Shown here piece after piece: positions 22,001 through 32,660 of a stretch of DNA of 64,000 nucleotides. Position 1 is the stretch's first letter; each line of letters opens with the position of its first letter. Made by a program: the position numbers and the translations under genes. This DNA is from Neovahlkampfia damariscottae (Eukaryota; Heterolobosea; Selenaionea; Neovahlkampfiida; Neovahlkampfiidae), in contig JABLTG010000060.1 of assembly GCA_016618085.1 (NCBI GenBank), positions 36,283-100,282 of the forward strand, in the 5' to 3' direction. The notes beneath the pieces are model-generated. The model ran no database searches. It was given only the letters and a program-made list of their open reading frames with translations, and had not been told where the DNA came from.

Positions 22001-23714
22001 CGTTATTCCAAACTTTAGGTCCAGTTCCAATTGAGTTGATTTTCTCTTCTGAAAAAAATTTACGATTTACAAATACAAAATTGGAAATTGGAACATTTTC
22101 ATTGATATTACTACGAGCTGGAATAATAATTTGATCATTTTTTAATAAATCTAAAATAAGGTTAAAATTATGAAATTTACTGATTGTTTGCTCAACATCA
22201 GAATCAAGAACTGAAATTGATAGTTTACCATTCATTGAATGAATTGAATTCATACTTGATGTAACTGAATACTTTTGATTGGAAACTTCAATATTGAATG
22301 CTGAACTTTGAGTATGAACTGTTGATGAAATATTCATCACTTCAAAAATCTTTGAATTATCTGACATCCATGCGTGATAAACTTTTGAACAAGTTGGACA
22401 TTCTGAATTTCTGAGAGAACCAGTTGGACAAGTTTTTCCATTTTGCATTGAAAGATAAACAATTTTCCATAGTCTATAACTTCTTCCATTTACATGTTCA
22501 GAAACAATTCGAATTTTTTCTCCATTTGAAAAAGTCATTTCTCCCATATAATCAAACCACCATGGAATGTTAATTACAAGATCTTTAGCGTTGAGAACTC
22601 TCCAGATACTTCCAAGTGGAAAAGTGTAATACTCTTTAAATTTAAAGGATGTATCTCTGATAAAAAAACTTGTACTACTTCCTAAAAATCCATCAAGTAA
22701 TGATTGAACAAAACTTCTAAAAAAAAATGAATAAATGAATTTTTTTTTCTTTACTCTGAAACAATTCGTTCAAATGGTAAATTTGTCACACTATCTCTAT
22801 GAGCTTGAGCGATTTCAAAAACTGGAGCAGTATACTGGGTGAATTTTACATCTGAAACAAATGAGTCTTCTTTTAAAGCAGGTGTAACTCTGAGTGGTTT
22901 TACTAATTCATAAAACTCATCTTCAAACGTAAAATTTTCAGTATAAAATTCATTGAAATTTGTTTTGAAAGTGATTTTTTCTGAAGCTTCTTCATAAATT
23001 ATTTCATTTTTTACAGTTGAATTTTTTGACAAAGTTGAAGGTGAAATGCCTGTGTTGTTGTAAGGTGTAGGAATACAAAAATCGGCAGTAGTTGATTTTT
23101 TTGTTGTGATTACGTTAGTTCTTGAAACTGTCCATCTTGAAGTGAATTCGTTTTCATAAGATCCAACTTTAAAGGAATTGGAAACAACCAATGAAAATTC
23201 AGGAGCAAGCGGAAGTGAAGAAAAACCAAACAAAACTTTGTTTCTGCTGAAACGTTGTAAAGTTGTTGGTTTATGGATGGTTGTTGAACCTGATGATAAG
23301 TACTGTTGTGAAATTAGTTATTTCTAAAAAAAACTTACAACTGCTGCTTCACTTTGATTTTTGATGTTAAAATCACCCAACAACTTACCTTGGAATGTTA
23401 TAGCTAGATATTTCAACCTTTTGATTCAAGTAGTTGAGAAGGAGTAACTCGGAAGCAAAGTCCGAAAAAATGTCTTTTGTTTCTCCAAAATTTCGAGTAA
23501 CTCTTTGGGAAAGGTGTTAGAGAATCAAAATGACTTACGAAATGTCTTTAGAAAACTGAAGTACGATGTTAACTGTTGTTTGTGTTGAATAGAAGGTGCT
23601 TGAAAGTGTAGGAGTGATATCTAAGCATTGAGAAACTTGAAATTGAGCAGCAATGAAGGAAAATTGAACAAAAAATGTTAAAATTTTGACGATAAGTGAT
23701 GTTTGGCGTTGCAT
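19002..23714 (-). CDS. Type I membrane protein with nine EGF-like units (tandem paralog A)
   Basis: Seven exons: 23539-23714, 23389-23502, 23339-23351 (13 nt), 22755-23302, 22181-22716, 21873-22150, 19002-21839; 1,500 residues. The intron 22151-22180 is 30 nt without a stop and is recognised only by comparison with paralog B. A signal peptide starts MQRQTSLIVKILTFF and ends near IAAQ. The ectodomain to about residue 720 is novel to me, with TFSNGEKIRIVSEHVNGR and CPTCSK. Nine units of about 39 residues follow (about 720-1070; CFGKNSSDSTVCSSHGNC type, 6 Cys plus NSS sequons). A juxtamembrane beta region leads to a membrane helix near 1330. The tail has CEWC then CGGPNC, a possible zinc site. 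It is probably an adhesion or recognition receptor; ligand unknown. Confidence 0.88.
20283..21346 (-). repeat. EGF-unit array of paralog A (9 units of about 117 nt)
   Basis: Tandem in-frame units of about 39 codons, each with VCSxxGxC and CxCxxGYxGxxC Cys spacing. Two stretches, 20283-20610 and 20998-21346, appear identical base for base to 25474-25801 and 26540-26888 in paralog B. Confidence 0.85.
22151..22180 (-). other. Stop-free 30-nt intron hidden in the reading frame of paralog A
   Basis: The sense strand reads gtaaat...ttttag. Its length is a multiple of three and it has no stop, so it looks coding. Removing it turns the protein into VEQTINLLKND, which matches VDQTIDVLKNH in paralog B, where the intron is at the same place. 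Confidence 0.75.
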
Positions 23715-23730
23715 TTGGTGAACATTTAGT

Positions 23731-23789
23731 CATTGGATAATCTAATTTATGGTTTTGATCATTGACCAATGAAAATTGTTGGCCAATGA
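23731..23789 (-). promoter_or_regulatory. Cluster of three CCAAT boxes of EGF gene A
   Basis: CATTGGATA (23731-23739), GACCAATGA (23764-23772) and GGCCAATGA (23781-23789) lie 16, 49 and 66 nt from the ATG at 23714. Confidence 0.6.
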
Positions 23790-24192
23790 ACTTCGTTTAT
23801 TTCGCATTTTCGCTCAATTTTTATCATTTTGAATCAGATCTAAATATTGGTGAATGTATGAAATAATGTACATCCAAAAAATGTATTTATGAAAAAAAAT
23901 ACAGATTTCAATAATTTATCATTTAGAAATTGCATCTCAAAGTTGCACCTTTTTTTTTTTACTGTGACTGCAAAATTTATCAAAATGAAGAATTTAGAGT
24001 TTAATAAATTCATTTTATATGTTATTTTTACTGTTTTCCACGAAAAGTGTGCAAGTGGAAATCATGAACTCAAATGATCTTCAATTCAGCAACTGACCAA
24101 ATTTGGGAAAAGAAAAACCAATATCTGATTTGGAAAATTGGAAGAATTATAAAATTTAAACAAAAAATATTTATTTGATGATTGAATTCATT
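23790..24192. other. Spacer between the EGF genes
   Basis: About 400 nt with no convincing gene. A 62-codon plus-strand frame at 23889-24077 has no CCAAT box near its start and AT-rich composition; I see no RNA gene. Confidence 0.5.
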
Positions 24193-27100
24193 TTAGACTT
24201 GATATTTGTCAATTGAGAATTTAGGATCAACATAAAATTCTGTTTTCATTTTGACTGATTGAACAGGTGGAGTTTGGTCTTGAACTACAACTTCTAAAGG
24301 AATTTCAAATTTCTTTGATTTAACTAAAAGAATATCTTCATGGAATTTCATCTTTTTTACTAAAAAGTCTTCAACTGAAATTTCTTTTTGATTTTCTAAT
24401 GATTTGATTTTTTCAATATCAGCAACACCAACTCTCATATGTTCATAAAAGCAATTTGGATTTCCACAAATCTTGATCAATTTAATTTCATTTCCTTTTT
24501 TCAATTGAATTAAGTATTTGGAAGGATTGTTGAAGCACCATTCACAAGGAAGATTTAAAGTTGAAAAGTTAGCTTTCATATTTCTGCTTGAAATTGTTTT
24601 TAATAATGTGTAACTTTTCTTTCCTCTGAAGATAAGTAACAATAAAAGTGGTGTTAAAATAATGCAGCAAATAAGTAATAAAAAGAGAACTCCAAGTGGT
24701 GTTGTAACAAAGATCCAAGTTGCATCATATCCAGCAGCAGCTGTAGCAGTTTTTGTTTTTGGAACACTAAATTTGATGAAGAATTTGTCTTCTTCATTTT
24801 CCCAGCAAGCTGAAGGTTCAACAAAAAATGATAAAGAACATTCATATTCTTCTGCCAACATGTCTAAATCCATGTAAATTGAATGATTTCCAACAGAGTG
24901 AACAAAAGATGAAATTGCTGTTTTTGAGACTATTCCAGTTGAACAATTTAAAATTGGATGGAATTTCGCAATTTGTTTTGAATTTGATAATTGAAATTTG
25001 AAAGTTGCAGTTTTGTTTGAGAAATTCATTGACGCACCTAAGATCTTGACTGCTTCAGTTGGACTTTGATGATAATCAAAATTTGGTGGTGGCACTTGTT
25101 GAAATTTGTCAAAGTATTCAGAATCTACGAGTTTGCAAAGATCAATTTTGTGATGACTTTCAACTGATTTCATTCCATCTTCAAAGCAACTATCAAATAC
25201 TCTCTTAGTATAATTTGAGTTTGTAGTGCAAGTGGTATTCAAGAATTTGGATGTAATTTCACCAATAAGTTTGAAATTGCTTTCCCATTGACATTCATTT
25301 CCAGTTGTAATATTTGAACATTTCTTTCTTGGATTTTTTAAAAAGATTCCTTTACATTTGATCTCGAAATCAATATCAATATTTCTGTGATGAGTATTTC
25401 TACTTTTGACAAATAAATGATTTGAATCTGAAACATTCAATGGAATTAATGATGATAATTTTTTGGAATTTAGACAAATTTCACAATTTGTTCCATTGAA
25501 TCCATTATCACATAAACATTGATCTAATTTTTGACAAACTCCTTTTCCTGAGCATACTGAGCTATTTGATGATAAAATTCCTTGACAAGTTGTATTTGAA
25601 CATTCAGAACCAAAATATCCTTCAGAACAACTACAATTATTTAAAGATAAACAATTTCCATTTCCTGAGCAAACCATTGAATTTGAACTGTTTTTGTTGA
25701 AGCATTCAGTAAATTGACATTGATTTCCAGAATATGATGGTTTACAATCACATTTATCAGGTGAAGAACATTCTCCATTTCCAGAGCAAACATTTGAGTC
25801 TGTAGCACTATTTCCAAAACATATAGCTATGTTACATTCAGTTCCCATAAATCCTGAATTGCAAATACATCCATTTGATGATTTGCATTCTCCTTTTCCA
25901 GAACAAACTTGAGGATCTATTGAATTCTTTCCATAACATATTGGATATTCACATTCATTTCCAGTGTATCCAGAAGTACAACTACATTTGTTTGGTGAAA
26001 TACAAGTTCCATGTGATGAACAAACTGAATTGCTTGATGAATTTTTTCCAAAGCAAATAAATAATTGACAATTGTTTCCTGTATATCCGGCAGTGCAATT
26101 GCAATTGTTTGGTGATAAACAATTTCCACATGATGAACATACTGTTGATTCATTTGAATTTGTTCCATCGCAAATACTAAATTCACATGAGAATCCAACA
26201 TATCCTGAGTTACAAGCACATTGATTTTTTGTGATGCAATTTCCATGACTTGAACAAGCATTAGGATCAGTTGAATTTTTTCCAAAACAAATCGGATACT
26301 GGCAATCTTTTCCTGTAAAATCTACATCACATGAGCATTGATTTGGTGAAGAGCAAACACCATTTCCTGAACAAACATTTGGATCTGAACCATTTTTTGA
26401 GAAGCAAATTGGAATTTTGCATTCATTGCCACTGAATCCTGATGAGCAGTTACATTTGTTTGGTGAAGTACAAATTCCATGAGAAGAGCAAACAGCAGAA
26501 TCAGTTGAATTCTTTCCGTAACATATTGGATATTCACATTCATTTCCAGTGTATCCAGAAGTACAACTACATTTGTTTGGTGAAATACAAGTTCCATGTG
26601 ATGAACAAACTGAATTGCTTGATGAATTTTTTCCGAAACAGCTAATATATTCGCATGAACTCCCAACATATCCAAAAGAACAATTGCATGAATCTGGTTG
26701 ATTACAAATTCCTCTTTTTGAACAAACATCAGGATCAGTTGAATTCATTCCAAAACAAAATGGATATTGGCATTCATTTCCAGTATATCCATTTGAACAA
26801 GTACAATTATTTTCATCAATACAATTTCCATGACTTGAACAAACTGTTGAATCACTTGAATTTTTTCCAAAACAAAATTCAGGTAATTTCATTAAATATC
26901 CATCAAATATTTGAATTTTCATTGTTCGATTCACATTTTTGAGATTATTTGACCAGAGTTTTTTTTTTTCAATATTGGCAATCACTGTGCAAGACTCATT
27001 TGAAGTAATTTTTGAGTTTGAAATGATCAAAAATTGCAAAATGATTGTTTCATATGCGTCAAGAGTTCTTTGTATTGAATGTCCAGAATAAATTATATTG

Positions 27101-29272
27101 TTTGTGCAATTCATTGAAACTGTGAAATTTCCAGAGAAGTCACCTGAATTAGTGATGTTTGCATAAATTTTAGCAGTATTTTCATATTTTCTTGTTGTGT
27201 TGACAATCATTTCCAATTCAGAAATAAAAGCAGTTGGTTCTTTCAATCCAATAATTGAAGCATCAACCGAAATATTCATTGAAACAGAACTTTTTTGCAT
27301 TTTTGAAAATTGAATTTTGAAATGATGATAAAGACAATCTGCTCCTAAACAAGCAGGGTTTTTCACAAATTGGACATCATTCTAAAAATACATTTAAATT
27401 AACAATAGTCTGTTACCAAAAGAAATCTGTTGTAATAACCTGAAAACTTTCCAATGTTTTCCTGGTTCCAATTTTGAAGAAAATGTGAAAGTTGGTTCTT
27501 CAATCCACTCCCTTGAGATGATGAGCAAAATTCTTGTTGTGAGATGCTGTTCCAAACTTTTGGACCAGTTCCTATTGAATCTGAATTATATTCTGAAACA
27601 AATTGACTGTTTACAAAGAGTAAATAGGAAATAGAAACATATGAGTCGATGTTGAAACGAGCAGGAAAAATTATTTTGTGGTTTTTTAATACATCTTTGA
27701 TTTCAATAATATTTTGATCTTACCAATTGTTTGATCAACATCTCGATCGGAAATTTCAATATGTACTTTTTCATCGACTGAGTTGGCAACATTTGTTGCA
27801 GATGAAATGGAATAATTTTGCTTTGAAACTTCAATGTCGAAAGTTGCACTTTGGGTATGTGTTGTGGAAGTGATGTTCATAATTTCATAAATACGTGTAT
27901 TATCTGACATCCTAGAAACTGTTAAATTTGAAAAGAAAAATACCATCCATGAGCGACATTTGAGCATGTAACACATTGTGAATTTCTTGCAGACCCAGTT
28001 GAGCAAGTTTTTCCGTTAATTGATTCAAGGTAAATTATCTTCCACAATCGGTATGTTCTTCCATTCACGTGTTCTGCAATGATACGGATTCTTTCACCAT
28101 TTGAAAATGTCATTTCTGCTGTATAGTCGTACCAATATGCCAGGTTGTTTACAATCTCTCCAGTGTCAAGAAGTCTCCAAATGGTATGAACTGGATATTC
28201 ATAGAAGTTCTTGTAGGCAAATGTATAATCTCTGACCATAAAAGTAGTATTGCTTCCAGGGAAATCATCCAGTAACTTTTGGACATAAGACCTTGTGAAA
28301 AGTTGAATCAAAATTTTTTTTACTCGGAAACCACATGCTCAACTGTCAAGTTTGTCATGTTATTTCTGTTCCCTTGAGAAATTTCAAAGTTTGGAGCTGT
28401 ATAACCTGCAAATTTGGCTTCTGATAACAATGAATCTTGTTTTGTTGGCACTACATGAAAAGGTTGTTTTAATTCATAATCTTCTCCATCAATATTAAAT
28501 TCTGTGACAGAAAGTTCTTTAAAATTTGATTTGAAAGTTATCTTGTTTGAAATTTCTTCATAAGTTATTTCTGTTGCAGAATCACCTGGTGGTGTTGTGT
28601 GAGTGATGTTTGTTGTATTGAAAGTTTGAATACAGAAATTCACAGCACCTGTAGTATTTTCTGTTTTGATCATGTTAGTTCTTGAAATTGTCCATTTTGA
28701 AGAAAACTCATTTTCGTATGAACCAATTCTGAATGAATTAGAAACAATTAACGAAAATTCAGTGACAAGTGGAAGACTTTCAAACCCAAATAATACTTTT
28801 GAGCGACTAAAACGTTTTAAAATTGATGGTTTGTGATTTGTAGCTGTTCCTGATAACAAGTACTTGATGAAAAATTAAATTAGAATCAACAAATTATATA
28901 CCACTGCAGCTTCACTAAACAAGAATGAATTGAAATTCTGTTTTACCTTGGGATATTAAAATCCGTGTATTCAACCTTTTGATTTAAGTAGTTAAGTAGT
29001 TGATTATCAGAGCTGAAATCGGTGAACATGTCTTTGGTTTCATGAAGAGATCTGGTGACTCTGTGAAAATATGTCAGCTAATGTTTTCCTTACGAAACTT
29101 CTCTTGAGAATTGAATAGTGATATTGAGTTTTGTTTCCCCAGTTGAAAATGAGCTGGAAAGGGAGGGTGTGATGTCAAAACATTGATAAACTTGGAGTTG
29201 AGCAGCAACAAGCGAGACTTGAAGGGTGAGAAATAATACTATGACAGCAGCAAGTGCAGGGTTTTGTTGCAT
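24193..29272 (-). CDS. Type I membrane protein with twelve EGF-like units (tandem paralog B)
   Basis: Eight exons: 29094-29272, 28947-29060, 28902-28914 (13 nt), 28324-28862, 27944-28291, 27724-27911, 27417-27694, 24193-27381; 1,615 residues. It has the same plan as the gene at 19002-23714: signal peptide MQQNPALAAVIVLFL, ectodomain of about 700 residues (TFSNGERIRIIAEHVNGR), 12 EGF units (about 720-1185), membrane helix near 1440-1465 and a tail with CEWC plus CGNPNC ending in YQV. Six intron positions match paralog A; intron 27912-27943 is absent there. Three extra EGF units account for most of the length difference. The start is ATG 29272, because the in-frame ATG at 29347 lies upstream of two CCAAT boxes. 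Ligand and pathway unknown; the conserved tail suggests intracellular signalling or anchoring. Confidence 0.88.
25474..26888 (-). repeat. EGF-unit array of paralog B (12 units of about 117 nt)
   Basis: The array includes internal copies. The unit starting CFGKNSSSNSVCSSHGTC occurs twice (near 25958-26055 and 26540-26640), each followed by a CYGKNS unit, so a block of units was duplicated inside the array. Confidence 0.85.
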
Positions 29273-29299
29273 TTTTTGTGTTTTTAATGAGAATTTTTC

Positions 29300-29339
29300 A
29301 ATTGGTTTATCGCATTTTATTATATTATCCAACCAATCA
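29300..29339 (-). promoter_or_regulatory. Two CCAAT boxes of EGF gene B
   Basis: AATTGGTTT (29300-29308) and AACCAATCA (29331-29339) lie 27 and 58 nt from ATG 29272. The second is flanked by TTGGATAAT in sense, as in EGF gene A. Confidence 0.6.
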
Positions 29340-29636
29340 CATTGCATTATTCCCGTTTTCTCCTTCGTTTGCTGTTATTTTGAATTGAAAATTAACCAAA
29401 GTTCTTTAACATCAAAGTCATCATCTTGTACAAGTTACCTATTTTCAAAATAAAAATTTCAACCCAACAAGTATCCGTTGAGAAAAGTAAAATAATTGGA
29501 AATATTTCACACCAATCATAATCTGTGATTTGTTTGACGTTGAATTTTCAATTTCTGAATTGCCAAACTTTGAAAATTACCAATTCGAATCATAAATAAA
29601 CTTCAAAGTTTCAAATAATCTTCAAGTGATTACCTT
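29340..29636. other. Spacer between EGF gene B and the SH2 gene
   Basis: About 300 nt, AT-rich, with no frame I can support; it holds the 3' flank of the SH2 gene. Confidence 0.5.
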
Positions 29637-30886
29637 TTATTTTTTAAATTCTGAAATGACTTCTTCTTTTGCTCCAAGTTCACTAAAATCTCTTGATTTT
29701 AATGGACCCCAAAAATAAGTAAAATCCATTTTCCTTTTCCTCGCAATAGAATCAGGAGGTAAATCTTGATAGCTAAAAACCTTCTCCACTTTAATTTTCT
29801 TATCATCATAAGGATACTTAAAAGACAATGAATATTTTTCAATCAATGATTTCAATGATGTTTTTGTTTTTTCTGATGTTGTCAAATAATATAATTCTTC
29901 TTGTTGATAAACTTTAAAATGAATAGTTGAAGGTTTATAATTTATATCTTCTTCAACACATGAAATGTAAATACAACCAGGTTCTTTTTCATTAAATCTA
30001 ACTAAAAATGTTCCAATTTTTTGTGAATCTAATAAATTTTGACATACAAGTGAACTCATTGATCCAAAAAAATAATTTGATTCACATAATGATTCTACAT
30101 TATCAATACATTTGTTAAATGGTCCAAACCAATTTAAAAAGATTTTAAAGTCTCCAGCAGAAACAATTTCATCAGATGTTGGATCTAAAATTGTGGCAAC
30201 ATAATCTTTGAATGGTTTGAATTTCTTTTTCATTGCATCTACAAATTTTTCTTTTGGAATACCAAAATTCTTTATAAGTTTTAATTTTTTTTTTCTTCTT
30301 ACTTGTCCTCCTACTGTTTCACACCAGAATTTATTTGCTTCTTCGTCAGTATCAGAAACTTTGAATTTAATATCTGGATGATTTCTTTTCTTTTCTCTTT
30401 CAAATTGTTGTAAGAATCTTTCTAAACAAACAAGTCCTTGACCATGTAAATTTAACAACATCTTTATTTTTTTTTGAATTAAAAAATAAAAAAGATTACC
30501 TCAGTTTCATCTTTTAAGTCAAAGTATATTTTGATATTGATGTTAGACATTTCTTTTTTTTTAAAATCATTTTCAAATCTTTGATTAAAACAGTGAAGAA
30601 TTTTTAAAAGACAAAAGAAACTAGCATTCACAAGTTCAGAACCAGTCACTCTTTTGGATGAATAGTCTTTATCAAAATAAGCAAATTTTGTTCCCATGGT
30701 TCTGAAAACGTTTCTTAGAGAAGCATAAGATTCATGTCCGACTGTATTTTCAACAGCTGTATTAAGAGCTGAATTAATTCCTTTTATTCTATCTTTGATT
30801 GTTCCTCTTGCGTTAAATGGGTCTCCATCTTCAGGAGAAGACAATATACCAGCTGTTAACCGTTGTGATAAACGACTGGTCAACAT
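29637..30886 (-). CDS. SH2-domain protein with STAT/Cbl-like linker
   Basis: Exons 30500-30886 and 29637-30461 (38-nt intron); 403 residues. The SH2 domain spans about 275-375: GTFLVRFNEKEPGCIYIS carries the FLVR Arg that binds phosphotyrosine, followed by TIHFKVYQQEELYYLT and a SLKSLIEKY helix. Just before it is a helical segment (SDEIVSAGDFKIFLNWFGPF) like the EF-hand-type linker that packs on the SH2 of Cbl and STAT proteins. The N-terminal half is helical and not recognised. No kinase, RING or DNA-binding domain is visible, so this looks like an adaptor. The start at ATG 30886 lies 7 nt from a CCAAT box; the upstream in-frame extension crosses that box. Phosphotyrosine binding is inferred from family residues. 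Confidence 0.82.
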
Positions 30887-30893
30887 TTTTTTT

Positions 30894-30902
30894 GATTGGA
30901 CA
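30894..30902 (-). promoter_or_regulatory. CCAAT box of the SH2 gene
   Basis: GATTGGACA on the plus strand is only 7 nt from the ATG at 30886, leaving almost no room for a 5' UTR. Confidence 0.55.
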
Positions 30903-30994
30903 ACTATCAGAAAAGACAAAAACAAAAAAATTTGATCTAATTTTAATATGATTGAAAGAGAAGAGATTTATCTCAATTTGGATTTATTGAGAGT

Positions 30995-31003
30995 GACCAA
31001 TCA
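30995..31003 (+). promoter_or_regulatory. CCAAT box of ERO1
   Basis: GACCAATCA is 33 nt upstream of ATG 31037, in the 150-nt divergent spacer shared with the SH2 gene. Confidence 0.6.
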
Positions 31004-31036
31004 TATGTTTACAAGTTTTTTTCTTCGGAGTTGTCA

Positions 31037-32564
31037 ATGCGAAAGGTGTTAATTATATTGATTTTATTTTTGATTTCGTTCACTCAATCAAAACTATTTC
31101 AAGGAAAGGATATTGTTGATGATGCAAAATGTACGATAGGAGACATTGATGAAGCAAATTCACTTTTGAATCCACTACTCAATAAATTGAGAGTAATTTT
31201 AAAATATTCCATTAATAATAATTAGAAAACAACATTTTTTAAAATTTTTAAAGTGGACCTCGAAAGTGAGTGTCCTTATTGGAGAAGAAATTTTCTTTGT
31301 TCAAGAAAATCAGGCTCTGATGAACCACCATCATGTTCTGTTTGTAAATGTAATGAAACTGAAATTCCTGAACCATGGAAGATTAAATTTGACAATAACA
31401 AAAAAAATAACAAAGTAAATCCATTTTCAAAACTTGTTAGACCATGGAAAGATGAACCAAAAAATTTATGGTTTCCAAAGCAAGAAGAATCAAGTAAAAT
31501 AAAAAAAATAATCAATTTATACTTCTCCATTAGAAATGACTTACGCAAATTTATTGTTAAATCCAGAAGGGTAAATTTCACACAAATAATTTTTAAACTC
31601 AAATCAACAGAAACACTGGATATGTTGGAAAAGAAGCAAATAGGTAACTATATCAATTTATTTTTTAATCCATAATTAGAGTCTGGCAAGAAGTTTATTC
31701 ACAAAATTGTTTCAAAGGTAAATTAGAAGATATGTGTCTTGAACAAAGAGTATTTTATCGATTAGTTTCTGGTTTTCATTCATCTGTATCTATGCATATT
31801 ATTCATAAATTCTTCAATCAAAAAGATGTTTTCAATGTAAATAATGGAAAACCATTATCATCACCAAATTATGATGAATACAAAAATAGATTTGAAAAAT
31901 TTCCAGAAAGAATTCAAAATTTATTTTTCATTTATACCTTTTACATTAGAGCAATTCAAAAAGTTAAACCATTCTTGATAAACTATGATTTCAATACTGG
32001 AAATAAAACAGAAGATGATCAAACTAAGGATTATATGAATGAATTATTACAAACAAAAGTATTGTGTCAATTTTGATATTTATTATTTTAGGTTTTATGT
32101 CATGATAAACCAATTTTTGATGAATCAATCATTTTTAGAAATGCTGAAAAATATTATTTAATTCAACAAATAAGAGAACATTTTTATAATATTTCAACTG
32201 TCATGGGTAATAATATATTTATTTCTAATCAATTAGATTGTGTTGCTTGTGAAAAATGTCGTTTATGGGCGAAATTACAAACATTAGGATTAGCAACAGC
32301 CTTAAAAATAGTTTTATCTGAAGATACAGATGAATGTATTACCAGTTTACAAAGAAATGAAATTATTGTTTGATGTTTTTTTTTTTTAATTTTTCAAAGG
32401 CATTTTTTAATGGATTTCGTCAATTGTCGACAAGTGTAAAAATTGAAAAGAAATTTAGAATGATGAACCAAAGAAAAGAATATTCTTTTTATATTCCCTA
32501 TATTATAGGATTTTCAGTGGGTTTATTTGCTTTATTTGGACTTTTTTCACCAAAGGGAAATTAA
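31037..32564 (+). CDS. ERO1: ERO1-type ER disulfide oxidase
   Basis: Six exons: 31037-31192, 31226-31643, 31682-32058, 32092-32206, 32237-32367, 32400-32564; 453 residues. ERO1 reoxidises protein disulfide isomerase using FAD and oxygen in the ER lumen. A signal peptide is clear (MRKVLIILILFLISF). The core motifs are present: CPYW near residue 65, the shuttle pair inside CSVCKC, GFHSSVSMHIIHKF, and the active site DCVACEKCRLW followed by KLQTLGLATALKI. The acceptor at 31680-31681 was chosen because it restores VWQEVYSQNCFKGKLEDMC. A hydrophobic stretch near the C-terminus (IPYIIGFSVGLFALFGLF) suggests membrane anchoring. The gene fits its neighbours, since the EGF proteins need many disulfides. 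Confidence 0.94.
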
Positions 32565-32615
32565 ATTTTTGTTTTAAATAATTGACTTGTATTTTACTTC
32601 CACGTGTATTGTTTC

Positions 32616-32624
32616 GATTGGTTA
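32616..32624 (+). promoter_or_regulatory. CCAAT box (reverse) of STT3
   Basis: GATTGGTTA is 36 nt before ATG 32661. A CACGTG palindrome lies just upstream, near 32601-32606. Confidence 0.6.
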
Positions 32625-32660
32625 AATTCCTTAGATTTTTTTCAACACAAAAAAAAAACG

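Noticed and set aside
19002-29272. EGF arrays considered as CRISPR or satellite repe​ats
   Set aside because: The units are coding, 117 nt, in frame with conserved Cys and separated by no spacers; the genome is eukaryotic.
29273-29347. Longer N-terminus of EGF gene B from ATG 29347
   Set aside because: It would place both CCAAT boxes inside the coding region and put a hydrophilic stretch before the signal peptide; paralog A starts at the equivalent of 29272.
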